Part shown: positions 21,526-31,215 of the stretch, piece by piece
How positions within the stretch are numbered: position 1 is the first letter of the stretch
Layout of the letters: every line of letters starts with the position of its first letter
Assembly: GCF_000283155.1 (NCBI RefSeq)
Contig: NW_004454175.1
Location: forward strand, 705,761 to 769,760
Reading direction: 5' to 3'
Length of the DNA stretch: 64,000 nt
From: Ceratotherium simum simum
Taxonomy: Eukaryota; Chordata; Mammalia; Perissodactyla; Rhinocerotidae
Program-made: the position numbers and the translations under genes
The notes under the pieces: generated by a model
Databases searched by the model: none
The model's input: the letters and a program-made list of their open reading frames with translations, nothing else
Told to the model about the DNA's origin: nothing

Positions 21526-22700
21526 CTGGACAACACACATAAAACCAAGTAATTGCAATGACAACTCCCATTCATCAAAATCAGACTGGAGTCAGCTCTG
21601 CTTGTCCCGATAATGACTTGAAAATGATAAGTTAGTGAAATAAGCACTTAGAAAAACTTTCCCTTTTCACCCCAGCTAATTGGCCACCTCATTTGTAAAG
21701 GAGCTTTGACTTTCTTTTTGACTAGATTTTCACTTCAGCAATTATGAGGCTGCCTAGACCATAAATCTTTCTAGGGTGTGGCTGGATCACACGAGTGTCA
21801 AGACAAGTTCTTTAGAAATGAGTTTCACATCCATTCCTGCCGTGCCATGCAAGTCCCTTAAAGGCCATGAAAATATACACTAAACAGATCCAATCCTGTA
21901 AGAAGAATAAAAATGGGCTTAAAAGAATTCAGCCTGTGTATCTAATAAAAACCAGTAGTAACCTTTCCAGAAATATGATATATTGAATAATATTTTGATT
22001 GTTTTCACTTGAATCCTAATGGAAAATCTCTGTGGTAGCTTTGCTGAAGGAAAATCAATACTTAATGGTTTTTGCTCAGCAAGTATGAAAAGCATGAAGA
22101 GTTGCTACATATGTTTACAGGGAAGATGACATGTTATGAGCATATGCAGGAAGGACCAAAGCAAATTTAGCAAGTCAGATAATAACTGGGCAAATACGAC
22201 TTTTATCATAATGACGGTGTTGTTCAAGCACGCAGTGGGCCTTGATTGGCTGACCTGTGAATAACCTTCTTTGGCTGTGTAAACAGGATCAAACAAGTGA
22301 CTTCACTGGCCCTGAATAAGTGATTAGAAGTAGTTATCCAGCCTACACTTATATTTAACCAACTCCTTTGGAAAAATCTCCAACTTCGCCTTTTCTCGCT
22401 CATAGGGAAGTCCCTTGACTCAAGTTCTGTGGTATGGTAAGTGCAAACTTTAGGGGACTGTCATCTGAACCAGCTATAAGCTGCTCAAATTCTTAGGGAT
22501 GGAGAACTCAGACGATGCATTCTTCACTATCAAGGCGAGCAGAGGGCCCAATACATCCATCTCAAGAAAAAGAGGGCATTGTTCAATTGACATTGCTCTC
22601 ACCAAAGCAGCTCCCCACTCCCCTTGGATATCTGGACCCGGCTGTGTTCAGATTTACAAGAGATCTTTTCCACAGTGCATCAAAACCTGCTAAACCACAC
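21526..22700. other. Intronic or intergenic sequence
   Basis: No repeat named. Two overlapping plus-strand frames at 22499-22841 and a minus frame at 22105-22296 lack paired splice sites. Region 22440-22690 is somewhat GC-rich but unidentified. Confidence 0.4.
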
Positions 22701-22704
22701 TATG

Positions 22705-22935
22705 TTGTAGGGAATAGCATGATGGTCAAGGGCATGGATTTGCCTTTCAATTGCATGGGAGGGAGCCCAGCTGTGCTCCTCTCTAGCTACTGTAACTTGA
22801 GGCAAGTTACTATCCTTGATGTCTTGCTTCTGCATCTGTAAAATGAGGAGCAGACAGTTGTGAGGATTATGAGAAACCGTAAGGGTTTGCACACAGTAAG
22901 GGCTCACGAAGATATCAGCTATCATTATTATTATC
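22705..22935 (+). mobile_element. MIR SINE, near full length
   Basis: GAATAGCATGATGGTCAAGGGCATGGATTTG, CTAGCTACTGTAACTTGAGGCAAGTTACT, CATCTGTAAAATGAGGAGCAG, TGTGAGGATTATGAGA, CAGTAAGGGCTCACGAAGATATCAGCTATCATTATTATTATC. The order is that of MIR from head to tail. The minus frame 22680-22958 is its shadow. Confidence 0.85.
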
Positions 22936-23513
22936 AGTTGCCAGCTAATGTTCTTCACTTTGGCTGCCCAAAGAGGTGAGGCAGGAAGATCCTGATTGCA
23001 AGATGCTCTTTCTCAGCCCACTTCCACTCAATGTCCTGATATAAAAATAGAAATGTTTTGTGGACAGTAAACATGAAATATTATTGTTTTGATCAAATTT
23101 TTTACCCATTGAGGTAGAAAATAATTCTTTAAAAAAGAACTTAATTTTTTTTAAAGTACATTAAAATCTGGTTGTAGTAATGCCTCCTGGGCATCCATGT
23201 GGTTGCTCCTGTTCCCACACTTAGTAAAGAAAAGAAGAAAACCAAAGTAAAAGGTGGGGGGGCTCTTTTGAGATCATGTCCACTACAACCATGATTGACA
23301 AACGTGACTGACCAAATTGGTGTCTACGACAGGCCATGATGTGCAGTTTAACAATCCTGCTGGCACACGGGCTAAACAGGTCTTAATTCATCACCAGTCT
23401 TTGATTGGAGTTTGAATTGAATATAGATTCAAACCGATTGCTCGGGCTGGTTCGCCTCTCCTGTAGCTTTTTGTTCTCACCTACAATTGTCAGAGAAAAT
23501 GGTCCATATTTAC
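22936..23513. other. Intronic sequence
   Basis: No recognised repeat. It contains a G run at 23257-23262 and poly-A/T stretches near 23100-23160. Two further donor-like minus sites near 23478 lack partners. Confidence 0.4.
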
Positions 23514-23600
23514 CTCATGGAGAATTTCTCTTTTAGGATGTAAGTGTGTCAAAACTTCAGGTATGTCAGGATCCCTCAAAATCTCTAGGCATTGCACTTC
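23514..23600 (-). CDS. Internal coding exon, possibly dynein tail-like
   Basis: A textbook minus-strand acceptor (GTAGCTTTCAGCTTTTCCCCAG) is followed by 87 bases and the donor CATGAG/GTAAATATGG. The exon starts and ends in phase 0 and encodes 29 residues beginning EVQCLEILRDPDIPEV and ending HPKREILHE; the other two frames contain stops. The pattern ExxxLExLxxxxIPEV recalls the REVxYL...IP segment of the dynein heavy chain N-terminal tail domain. That resemblance is suggestive only, and the number of exons expected between this and 16467-16723 in a normal dynein has not been found. It can follow the exon 24737-24805 directly, since both are phase 0. Confidence 0.6.
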
Positions 23601-24194
23601 CTGGGGAAAAGCTGAAAGCTACAAACATCACAGCCTGACTGATTTTAACCCTTCACACTGAGAAGGTGATGTCTTGTTATAAATCGGGCGAGATTTCTAC
23701 CCACCGTCTCAGACTCTGTGATAGATATTTACCATCCCCATCAGCTGCTGCTAGCCTTTGAGCTGCTCTGTGAAAAGTGTGAAGGAGGGGGCAAGGGGAA
23801 GCGAAATTCAGCTGCCAACCTCTGTGGCAGAAAAGATTTATCCCTTGGAAAATGTAGGCTATCACTGTAGAGATCCACCCCTTAATGGCTTTCAACTCTG
23901 CAGAAATTGTTGTCAGGGAGACTGAAGCGGGTGCTCGTCATGCAGAGACCATCTTGTCGGCATGCTGGCTGGACGGGAGGACTCGCTCTAAGTTACTGGT
24001 TTCCACATCCCATTCATCCAGGCTCCATCATAACCGATATACTGTGGAACATACAAAAAACCTGATCTTGCCCATTAATGACAGATTCACAAAGTGGGCC
24101 AGACAAGCCTCACAATCAGCTCTCACAGAAGATGCTGACATCTCTCTGCGGCAGTGGGGTTGTCGGTACAAAACCCTGTGAATTGTTCCATAGT
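23601..24194. other. Intronic sequence
   Basis: On the minus strand 23733-23821 has an acceptor (TTTTCTGCCACAG), one open frame and a donor (GGGATG/GTAAAT). Its phase (2 to 1) is incompatible with the stronger exon only 132 bases away, so it was not called. The plus frame 23885-24181 has no splice support. Confidence 0.4.
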
Positions 24195-24435
24195 CTTATG
24201 CTTCCTTTCTCTGAATCCCTATAGCACTCATTATCTGTACCACGCAATTTAGCACTTGATTATATACTGTCTCGCATTGTTCTCTAATTGTTTCTCCACC
24301 CAGATAAAAGGTGGATTTTCTTGAAGACGTAATTTTTTTCCTAACGTGATTTCTATAATTGTCTGTAGCTACTTCCTTTAAACCTCTGTCTAGTAATTTT
24401 TCTTCCATCGTGGTATGTACTTCGAATCTACCCAG
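24195..24435 (+). mobile_element. L2/CR1-like 3' fragment
   Basis: CTCTGAATCCCTATAGCACTCATTATCTGTACCACGCAATTTAGCACTTG, TATACTGTCTCGCATTGTTCTCTAATTGTTTC and the following AGATAAAAGGTGG...TTGAAGACG resemble the 3' portion of L2-type LINEs. Subfamily uncertain. Confidence 0.5.
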
Positions 24436-24736
24436 ATGATGGGAAATAAAAACATGGACCAATCTGCCACCACCTGCCCCCCCAAAGAAAAACAACTAAT
24501 AGAAAAATAAGAAGTACCTGCACACACGATGCACAACAAACAATCTAACGTGTGGAAGAAAATATCATTAAAGGTAAGAAATTCAGTATAAGCTTGTTTC
24601 GTTGGCCACCAAAGTACCCAGCATACGCTTACAAAAGTCCCTTCATGCTTCTGCGTTCCCTCTCGTTTTCAACAGGGAGAGGAAAGTTTCTAAAATATTA
24701 TGAATGGCAATATACTGAAACACTGATCCAACTTAC

Positions 24737-24805
24737 CTCTGGATTAAAGTTAGCATCATATGACCCACACCCATTACTCCCAGAATTGGTTGCTTGAAAT
24801 GCAAT
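24737..24805 (-). CDS. Internal coding exon, gene not recognised
   Basis: The donor is close to perfect (CCAGAG/GTAAGTTGG) and the acceptor strong (AGTCCTAGTTGTTTCCGCAG). The 69 bases encode 23 residues in phase 0 at both ends, beginning IAFQATNSGSNGCGSYD and ending FNPE. A second frame is also open (phase 2 to 2) and more hydrophobic. The third has a stop. The phase-0 reading joins directly to the exon at 23514-23600 across a 1.1 kb intron, which favours it. The peptide is small-residue and asparagine rich, as in a loop or linker. No family was recognised. Confidence 0.55.
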
Positions 24806-25270
24806 CTGCGGAAACAACTAGGACTTCTGTTTCTAGAAGGAATATATTATATCTCCCTTCATCATTGCAAACAAACAGCCATTTCAAATATTTTTGGAAA
24901 ACCAGATGGGTTTCTTTTACCCAGACACTTCTTGAAGGGCAGAATCGACCTCATTGTGAATTTCTCTTTAAATATGCAGTGTGAGCCTATCCTCAGAAAT
25001 GCTCTCAGCCTTTCCCGGACAACAGTCTACAGCAGCCCTGGCAAGCATCCAACGTGCCCTGAACGAACAGGCAAGGTGTGCTGGGGTGGGGAGACTCCCT
25101 GGGTCTCCTGGGATCATTTCAGGCTCTCGCTGACAAGTTTTTGTGAAGTTCAACGCATTCTTTAAAAAGGGAAAAATGGTTTCTTCGTGAAACTTCTATG
25201 TAACAACTAGAAAAGGCAAAATCCAGTCCACGTGGATACCCTGACCCTCCTTGAACTTTTCTGTACTCAC

Positions 25271-25321
25271 AAAGGATTTGTAGACAGGCAGGCAGGCACC
25301 TCAAGAATAATGCCCGTGTTC
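25271..25321 (-). CDS. Candidate internal exon
   Basis: Minus-strand acceptor GGTTCTGCCTAACGGCAG, 51 bases, donor AATCCTTT/GTGAGTACAG. Two frames are open. The more protein-like reading (phase 2 to 2) contains NTGIILEVPACLSTNPF; the other (phase 1 to 1) is cysteine- and leucine-rich. The length is divisible by three, so it could be skipped without a frameshift. It matches phase with the candidate at 34980-35033. No domain was recognised, and a 51-base exon can arise by chance. Confidence 0.38.
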
Positions 25322-25689
25322 CTGCCGTTAGGCAGAACCACACGTTTACACACCACAGAAGAGTGAGGCTTTATACCATTTTTAAAACTCTTCAAAGAAA
25401 GGGAATTCTACAATCGCCTCTAGTTCACGGTTTATCAACCAGCTGCATTAGAAAATGATTCTACGTGCTGGATGATTTGTGCTTCAACAAGGTGTGCCCA
25501 GGTTGTTCTGCCCCATTACCCCCTCCACCCTCAGGCAAGACCAGGGACATGGCAAAATGAAAATGCAAGGCCCTTTGTAAAAACATTCCTAAGAATTTCA
25601 AGACGGCGACAGCAGAGCAGTAAACCAAGAGCCGGGCCTTGTGTGATGGACCTCAGGGGAGACTACTGATAGGTGTGGTGCTTGCAAGC
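25322..25689. other. Non-coding stretch
   Basis: No repeat or exon recognised. Confidence 0.45.
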
Positions 25690-25870
25690 CCGTTTCAGTC
25701 CATCTCTGTGACGTCATCTTCTGTTATTTCTTCATGTTTAGTTCTGTGTTTACTTGTTTATCATCTGTATTCGCCATTAGAATATAAGGACCATAGATCT
25801 TGTCTATCTTATCCAGCACATCTATGCTGGATACACAGCAGGCATTCAGTTTGCAGGAAGAGGGGGACAG
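25690..25870 (+). mobile_element. L2 3' end
   Basis: CATCTGTATTCGCCATTAGAATATAAGGACCATAGATCTTGTCTATCTTATCCAGCAC and ACACAGCAGGCATTCAG follow the L2 tail layout. Confidence 0.7.
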
Positions 25871-25874
25871 TGGC

Positions 25875-25921
25875 AGGGAGGGAGGGAGGAGGAGAAAGAG
25901 AGGGAGGGAGGAAGGGAGCTA
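25875..25921 (+). repeat. GGGA-rich purine tract (G-quadruplex prone)
   Basis: GGCAGGGAGGGAGGGAGGAG followed by GAGGGAGGGAGGAAGGGAG, six GGG runs within about 46 bases on the plus strand. Confidence 0.8.
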
Positions 25922-26044
25922 CTATGGCTCATCCTGGCCCTCCCACAGCAACTCCTGTTTTCAGTTGTGTTATTTCCCCCTTGTACTTCTTGGGCCGCCA
26001 ACTCCATCCTGACAAATAGGCATCAAAGAAAAATCTGGAAGGAG

Positions 26045-26820
26045 ATGAGAAAATATAACCAACATTACTGAGCACTTGCTACAAGACCCTCATCTGTGCC
26101 TGTCTTTTAATACATAGAATCTCCTTTGTTTCAGCTAGAATCTTCTGGTTGAGAGGAGCAAACACCTCCTGCAGCTACTTTAAGAGAGCTGACTATGGGA
26201 GCTGGGCTGGACCAGGACAGCGCCTACAGCAGCCTCTCCCTCCCTCTCTCTCCATTTCTCTCTCGGCACTTCTGCTTTGGCAGAAGCTCTGCTCTGTCAA
26301 CACCAGCCTCTTAGATTACCCACAATTGCTTTCCCCTTATAACTCCAGCATTAACATGGCCTCTTGGGCTCTGACTCTACCTCATGACCTTTCAGCTGAA
26401 GATCCCACCTCTAGCTACTCATCTCAATCCTTGTTAGTCCGAATTCCCGAGAGAGGTATCTGAGTGACCCAGTCATCTTTCCACAGCAGGTCACAGGTAG
26501 CTGACCAGGCCTGTGGATTGGCTGCCTTTGGATCAGGTGTCACTCTTGCTCCAGTTAACTTTCAGGAGGGTAGGGGGAGGAGGAAGATAACGTCATGTGA
26601 TGCATAATTTGGCTGTACCAAGCATGTGAGCAGAGTAACTCCCTAAATGAGTTTATGGGTGGGAAGGCACCTTACACGTTCGTTTTCCAGTACTAAGTCC
26701 TTGCAATAACCCTGATGGGGTAGGCATTATTATCCCCATTCAGCAGGTACAGAGCATGAGGACCACAGACGTTAATTTACTCAAGCTCCCACAGATGATA
26801 AGCTTCCAGCTGGGCTGAGA
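26045..26820 (-). mobile_element. Two MIR fragments with unique sequence between
   Basis: 26045-26130 has CATTACTGAGCACTTGCTACAAGACC and 26660-26820 has CTTGCAATAACCCTGATGGGGTAGGCATTATTATCCCCATTCAGCAGG. Both are reversed MIR 3' parts. 26131-26659 between them is GC-richer with a (TCTC)n stretch near 26235-26262 and no gene evidence. Confidence 0.65.
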
Positions 26821-27246
26821 CTACAAAACCCCTACTATGAAGCTGCCTCTAAACAGAAAGGAACAAAGCAGAGGGCGGCTCAGAATGCTTTTTACCCACT
26901 CTAAAAATTAGAACTGCTACCTCACTCACAAATCTCAATAAGTTGACCTCACAGTGAGTATATTATTGGCTAGGGCTGCCGTAACGAAGTATCACAGACT
27001 TGGTGGCTTAAACAATAGAAATTTGTCTCACAGTCCTGGAGGCTGGAAGTCAAAGATCAAGCTGTCACCAAGGGTGGTTCCTTCTGAGAGCTGTGAGGGG
27101 AAGATCTGTTCCACATCTCTCTCCTTGGCTTGTAGTTAGCCATCTTCATGTTCGTATGACATTCTCCCTGTATAGTCTGTGTCCAATTTTCCCCTTTTAA
27201 TAAGGATACTAGTCATACTGGATTAGGGCCGACTCTAATAACCTCA

Positions 27247-27248
<2 letters not shown>

Positions 27249-27281
<33 letters not shown>
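27249..27281 (+). repeat. (TG)n microsatellite at the ERE tail
   Basis: About 16 uninterrupted TG units exactly where the A-rich tail of the minus-strand ERE should be. The array most likely arose from that tail. It is long enough to be polymorphic. Confidence 0.95.
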
Positions 27282-27526
27282 AAGATCAGCCCTGAGCTAA
27301 CATCCATGCCAATCCTCCTCTTTTTGCTGAGGAAGACCAGTCCTGAGCTAACATCTATTGCCAATCCTCCTCCTTTTTTTAGTTGCACATCCTGCTAGTT
27401 GCTGTATGTGGGACGCGGCCTCAGCACGGCCGGAGAAGCAGTGCGTCGGTGCGTGCCCGGGATCCGAACCCGGGCCACCAGGAACAGAGTGCGCGCACTT
27501 AACCGCTAAACCACAGGGCCGGCCCC
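27282..27526 (-). mobile_element. ERE SINE, near full length, inserted in an MLT1 LTR
   Basis: Read on the minus strand it starts GGGGCCGGCCCTGTGGTTTAGCGGTTAAGTGCGC and includes GGGTTCGGATCCCGGGC. The target duplication is imperfect: TCTAATAACCTCATTT at 27234-27249 against TCTAAAAATCTCATTT at 27527-27542 (13 of 16). The 3' region carries an internal repeat of CCTGAGCTAACATC at two positions. Confidence 0.95.
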
Positions 27527-27650
27527 TCTAAAAATCTCATTTTAACCTTTGTAAAGGCCTTGTCTCCAAATAAGGCCACATCCTAGGTCCTGGGGGTTAG
27601 AGTTTCAACATGTGAATTTTGGTAGGTCACAGTTCAGCCCATAACAGTGA

Positions 27651-28299
27651 ATGAACTGAAACTCTCTCACACAATTCCTGCTCATTACACCATTCCTCAT
27701 GTTCTTATAATCAGCGTCAGGGACAGCCGGAGGCAGTGAAGGCACACACATCCGCTCAAGCTCTACTGCTGCTAGTAGGACCAGCCCTGGAGCCGCTGGG
27801 GATGGCCTTCTTTGGCACCGTAGAAGAAAGAGGTCCACTCTTGCCTTCCTTCCACTGAAGCCCTCCTACCAGCCTAATTTTCCAGCAATCTCTGCCCTTT
27901 CCTAACCTCAGTGGGGCCTCCTTCCCATCTCACCGCCCAAGTCCCCTCCTCAGTGCTCACAGCAGGGCCTGATGGGAGCCAACATCTAGTCACTAGTTCA
28001 GCCTCTCCATGCAGCAGAGGAGGCTCCCATGTGCTTCATTGCACCACGCGTCAGGCAGGACCCTACCTTTTAACAAGTACCACCGACCCTGTTCAATAGG
28101 ATAAGCAGACTTAAAGTTAAACATAGGTTCAGGAGACAGCCAGCCACGAGGTATGAATTGAGAGTGGAGAAGTGAGGCTAGAATATATGAGTCTGGGCAC
28201 TGTCCCCCAAAGTCAGCGGTACACAGCACAGAGAAGAGTCATTAACACTTGTGCGTAGATAGCCTTGCATCACCCTAAATGGTTGACACAGGGTTTTAG
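27651..28299. other. Non-coding stretch
   Basis: Relatively GC-rich. On the minus strand 28061-28103 is a short in-frame stretch with an acceptor-like start and a GTAGGG donor. I did not call it because the acceptor is weak. No repeat was named. Confidence 0.4.
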
Positions 28300-28525
28300 A
28301 CCTAAGGCTTAGTTCAAACTCCAGCTCTGCACTAACTGTACGGCATTGGGCAAAGTATTTAACCTCTCTGAGCTTCAGTTTCTTTATCTAGAAAATAGGC
28401 ATGATTATACCTACTTTGCAGAATTACACTGAGGATTAAATGAGGTGGTATGTATAAAATATCAACCAGTACTGGGCAGTTAGTAAAAGTTCAAAAGTAG
28501 TAGTCACTATTGTTATGATCATCAC
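28300..28525 (+). mobile_element. MIR SINE
   Basis: CAGCTCTGCACTAACTGTACGGCATTGGGCAAAGTATTTAACCTCTCTGAGC, TTCTTTATCTAGAAAATAGGCATGATTATACCTACTTTGCAG, GAGGATTAAATGAGGTGGTATG. Confidence 0.85.
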
Positions 28526-28764
28526 CACAAATTTTTGCTTAGAATTCATCTTAATAACGAGGTTTTTTCCTACCACTTCCTAATTTAACTAACTTCATTT
28601 GTGTAGAGAATATCAATTAAATTTGAGCAAGAAATTTAATGGATGGATTTGTAAGTCAATAGCCACTTGTCAATCAATCTATTGAGCAAAGGTAATAATT
28701 CAGATTCAGCAAATGTCTACTGAGCATCTGCCATCTACCAGGAATATTTTAAGATGTTGGTAAA

Positions 28765-29005
28765 ATCCTTTTCTCTTTTATGGCTGAATAATATTCCATT
28801 ATATGTATATACCACATTTTCTTTATGTATTGTTCCATTGATGCGCATTTAGGTTGTTTGCACACACTTTTTAGCTTATGTTATGCTTTCACATACATTA
28901 TCTCATTTGATCCTCACGAAGGCTGGCATCATCTCCATTTCCATTTTACAAGTGGGTATACAGAGTCAGAAAGGCTAATTGTCTTGCCTAAAGCTAAAGC
29001 CAAGA
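28765..29005 (-). mobile_element. L1 ORF2 fragment followed by a MIR fragment
   Basis: 28765-28865 (TTATGGCTGAATAATATTCCATTATATGTATATACCACATTTTCTTTATG) is reversed L1 ORF2/3' sequence like 60500-60560. 28875-29005 (ACATACATTATCTCATTTGATCCTCACGAAGGC, CATTTTACAAGTGGGTATACAGAG) is reversed MIR. Confidence 0.8.
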
Positions 29006-30189
29006 TTATATGTATATAAAATCTTAATGCTGGCGCTATACTTTTCTTTTAGCAGTAACCAGGAAAATACTCTTGAGAAGCCTGCTGGGTGAGGGCAGCT
29101 TGGAAGAAGGCAAGGAAAAAGAAAGAAAAGAAAACTGTTCTGCATGAAAAACAAATAGGAGTTTTAGGAAGAGGAGAGAGAAGCGAGTGCATAGCTGAAC
29201 AATGGGATCAAGTAGATAAAAGGCGTTTTAGCAATAGAAATCTCTGGAATTAAAAATTTTGACGATTTTTGCGTTTCTTTGATGTAAACTTCTTCCAAAT
29301 TTCTAAACTTTTAGAAAAGTCTGCTGTATAGCCAAAAATTCTTACAGAAGTAGGTTTTGGTAGAAATCTAAGTAAAGGGGCTGAAACATCCTTTCGGGGT
29401 TCACGTGGCACCGGAAAGAACAAGTGCGTTGGAGAGTGAGGTGACCCAGACGTAGGAGCTCAGGCCAGAGGTGACAAGGAAGACAAGCCACACCCCAGGA
29501 TGCCCAGAGAGGCCGGCAGGGGCAGCGGTGGTTCCTGCACTTGGGGTGCCACTCGATCCAATTTCATTTGAATTTCGAGGGACAGGGAATGTCCATTGAC
29601 ATCTGGATTACAAAGTAATTTGGTATTGTGAGGAAAGATAGGGTCTAAAACACCTTTTTGGTTGTTATTTGGGGGAGATTTTCAGTTTGGAGTTTTTTTG
29701 GCTGGAGATGGGAATAAGAAGATCATTTGAGCAGGATGCTTCCTGGCTACGCTTCCAAAGCAGCTTCAAAGCCCTTGGACTTCTTTGCAAGGGAAAGATT
29801 AGGCAGATGGGTCTTGTGACCAGGGTAATTCTGGGCACTACTAAGGGGATAACTGCCCAGCGAACCCTGTAGGCAAAATGTCTACAAATGCGCATAAACT
29901 TGGAACTGAAAGGACTAAAGCATTGGTTTTCAAACTCCCTTAAGTAATAGAGCCTTTTGATCAAACAAAATCTTACACAGACCACACAGGGGAATAATGC
30001 TAGAAATATAAAGCCTTCTAACCAAAACCTGGGACACACCCTTTAAAAACCGAAGACATTTGGGGGAAAAAAGCAAATCAATCTTTCCTGAGAAGGTTTA
30101 TATTATGTTAGTTTTCAATTACGACAGACAAGATAAATCCTCAAAACTACTGTTTTGAGTAATTTATGGTGGAAAAACGTCGGAGTGGG
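29006..30189. other. Non-coding stretch
   Basis: No exon or named repeat. The minus frame 29665-30039 (124 codons) and plus frame 29669-29872 overlap on opposite strands without splice context. TTGGTTTTCAAACTCCCTTAAG near 29920 recalls the end of a hAT MITE but is too short to call. Confidence 0.4.
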
Positions 30190-31215
30190 GAGGAGTGTTG
30201 ATGGGGATTGACTAGGAAGGGGCATGAGAGAACTTTCTGGGGTGATAGTAATTTTCTGTATCTTGTCAGAAGGGTTGCGTTACATTTGTCAAAATGCGGC
30301 AAATGTGTACTTCAGATTTACATATTTCTTTGATGAAAATGTTATATCCAATGGGTAAAAAACTATAAACAAATACTGAACTCTGGCTAATGATCTGCAG
30401 GTTCAAGTATTTAAGGGGACGTGTACAGATGTCTGCAAGTTACTTTGAAATGCATCAAAACCAAAACAAGACGGCTTTATGGATGGACAGAGGGAGAGAG
30501 GAATGGACAGACCCGTGACAAAGCAAAAAATGTTAACAGTAGAATCTAAGGGGCTGAGCATACAGGTTTCAACTTTGTCGTCTGCTTGAAATTTTTCCTA
30601 ACAAAATGTTAGGGGAAAGATTCCTTACCTTTTATAGATATATATTGAAATATTTACAGATAAAATTATACAATGTCTGGGATTTGCTTCAAAATAATGT
30701 GGATGAACAAGTGTGAGGGAGAATAGAGGAAATAGATTGGCCAAGAGATCTTAATTGTTGAGACTGGTAATGGATACATGGGGTTGTCTTAGTTCAAGCT
30801 GCTATAACAAATTACCATAGACTGAGTGGCTTAAACAACAAACATTTATTTCTCACAGTCTGGAGGCTGGGACATCCAAGATCATGGTGCTGGCAGATTG
30901 GGTGTCAGGGGAAAGCCCTCTTCCTGGTTTGCATACACCGTATTCTTGCTGTGTCCTCACACAGCAGAGAGAGAGGAAGCAAGCTCTCCTGTGCCTCCCT
31001 GTAAAGGCACTAATCCCATCCTGAGGCTCCACCCACATGCCCTAATCACCTCCCAAAGGCCAGACCTCCAAATACCATCACGTTGGGGATTCATTCCAAA
31101 ATGTGAATTGGGGGCACCAAAAACATTCCATCCATAGCAGGAGTTCATTTTACTATTTTCTCTACTTTTGTGTATATGTTTGAAATTTCCATAATAAAAA
31201 AATTTGAGAAATGAA
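30190..31215 (+). mobile_element. L1M-type 3' end, split by an MLT1 LTR
   Basis: Left part 30190-30783: GGCATGAGAGAACTTTCTGGGGTGATAGTAATTTTCTGTATC, AATGTCTGGGATTTGCTTCAAAATAATGTGG, GGTAATGGATACATGGGG. Right part 31138-31215: GTTCATTTTACTATTTTCTCTACTTTTGTGTATATGTTTGAAATTTCCATAATAAAAAAA. The two halves are contiguous in the old consensus. Confidence 0.75.
30784..31137 (-). mobile_element. MLT1A-type MaLR LTR inside an L1
   Basis: TTGTCTTAGTTCAAGCTGCTATAACAAATTACCATAGACTGAGTGGCTTAAACAACAAACATTTATTTCTCACAG, ending CATCACGTTGGGGATTCATTCCAAAATGTGAATTGGGGG. About 350 bases, a solo LTR in reverse. Confidence 0.85.

Larger units (their letters stand above)
26955..27650 (-). mobile_element. MLT1A-type MaLR LTR, split by an ERE
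   Basis: Left part: ATTGGCTAGGGCTGCCGTAACGAAGTATCACAGACTTGGTGGCTTAAAC and GTCCTGGAGGCTGGAAGTC. Right part: CCTTGTCTCCAAATAAGGCCACATCCTAGGTCCTGGGGGTTAGAGTTTCAACATGTGAATTTTGG...CCCATAACA. These are the reversed 3' and 5' ends of an MLT1 LTR, with 27234-27542 occupied by a younger SINE plus its duplicated target and microsatellite. Confidence 0.85.

Noticed and set aside
23733..23821. Minus-strand exon-like segment with good splice sites and one open frame
   Set aside because: Ends in phase 1 while the stronger exon only 132 bases downstream needs phase 0. The peptide looks less protein-like.
28061..28103. Minus-strand short frame with GRWYLLKG before a GTAGGG donor
   Set aside because: Weak acceptor, no partner in phase, and the surrounding sequence may be an unrecognised repeat.
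29665..30039. 124-codon minus frame
   Set aside because: Opposing plus frame in the same DNA, no splice context, cysteine/arginine-rich translation typical of chance.
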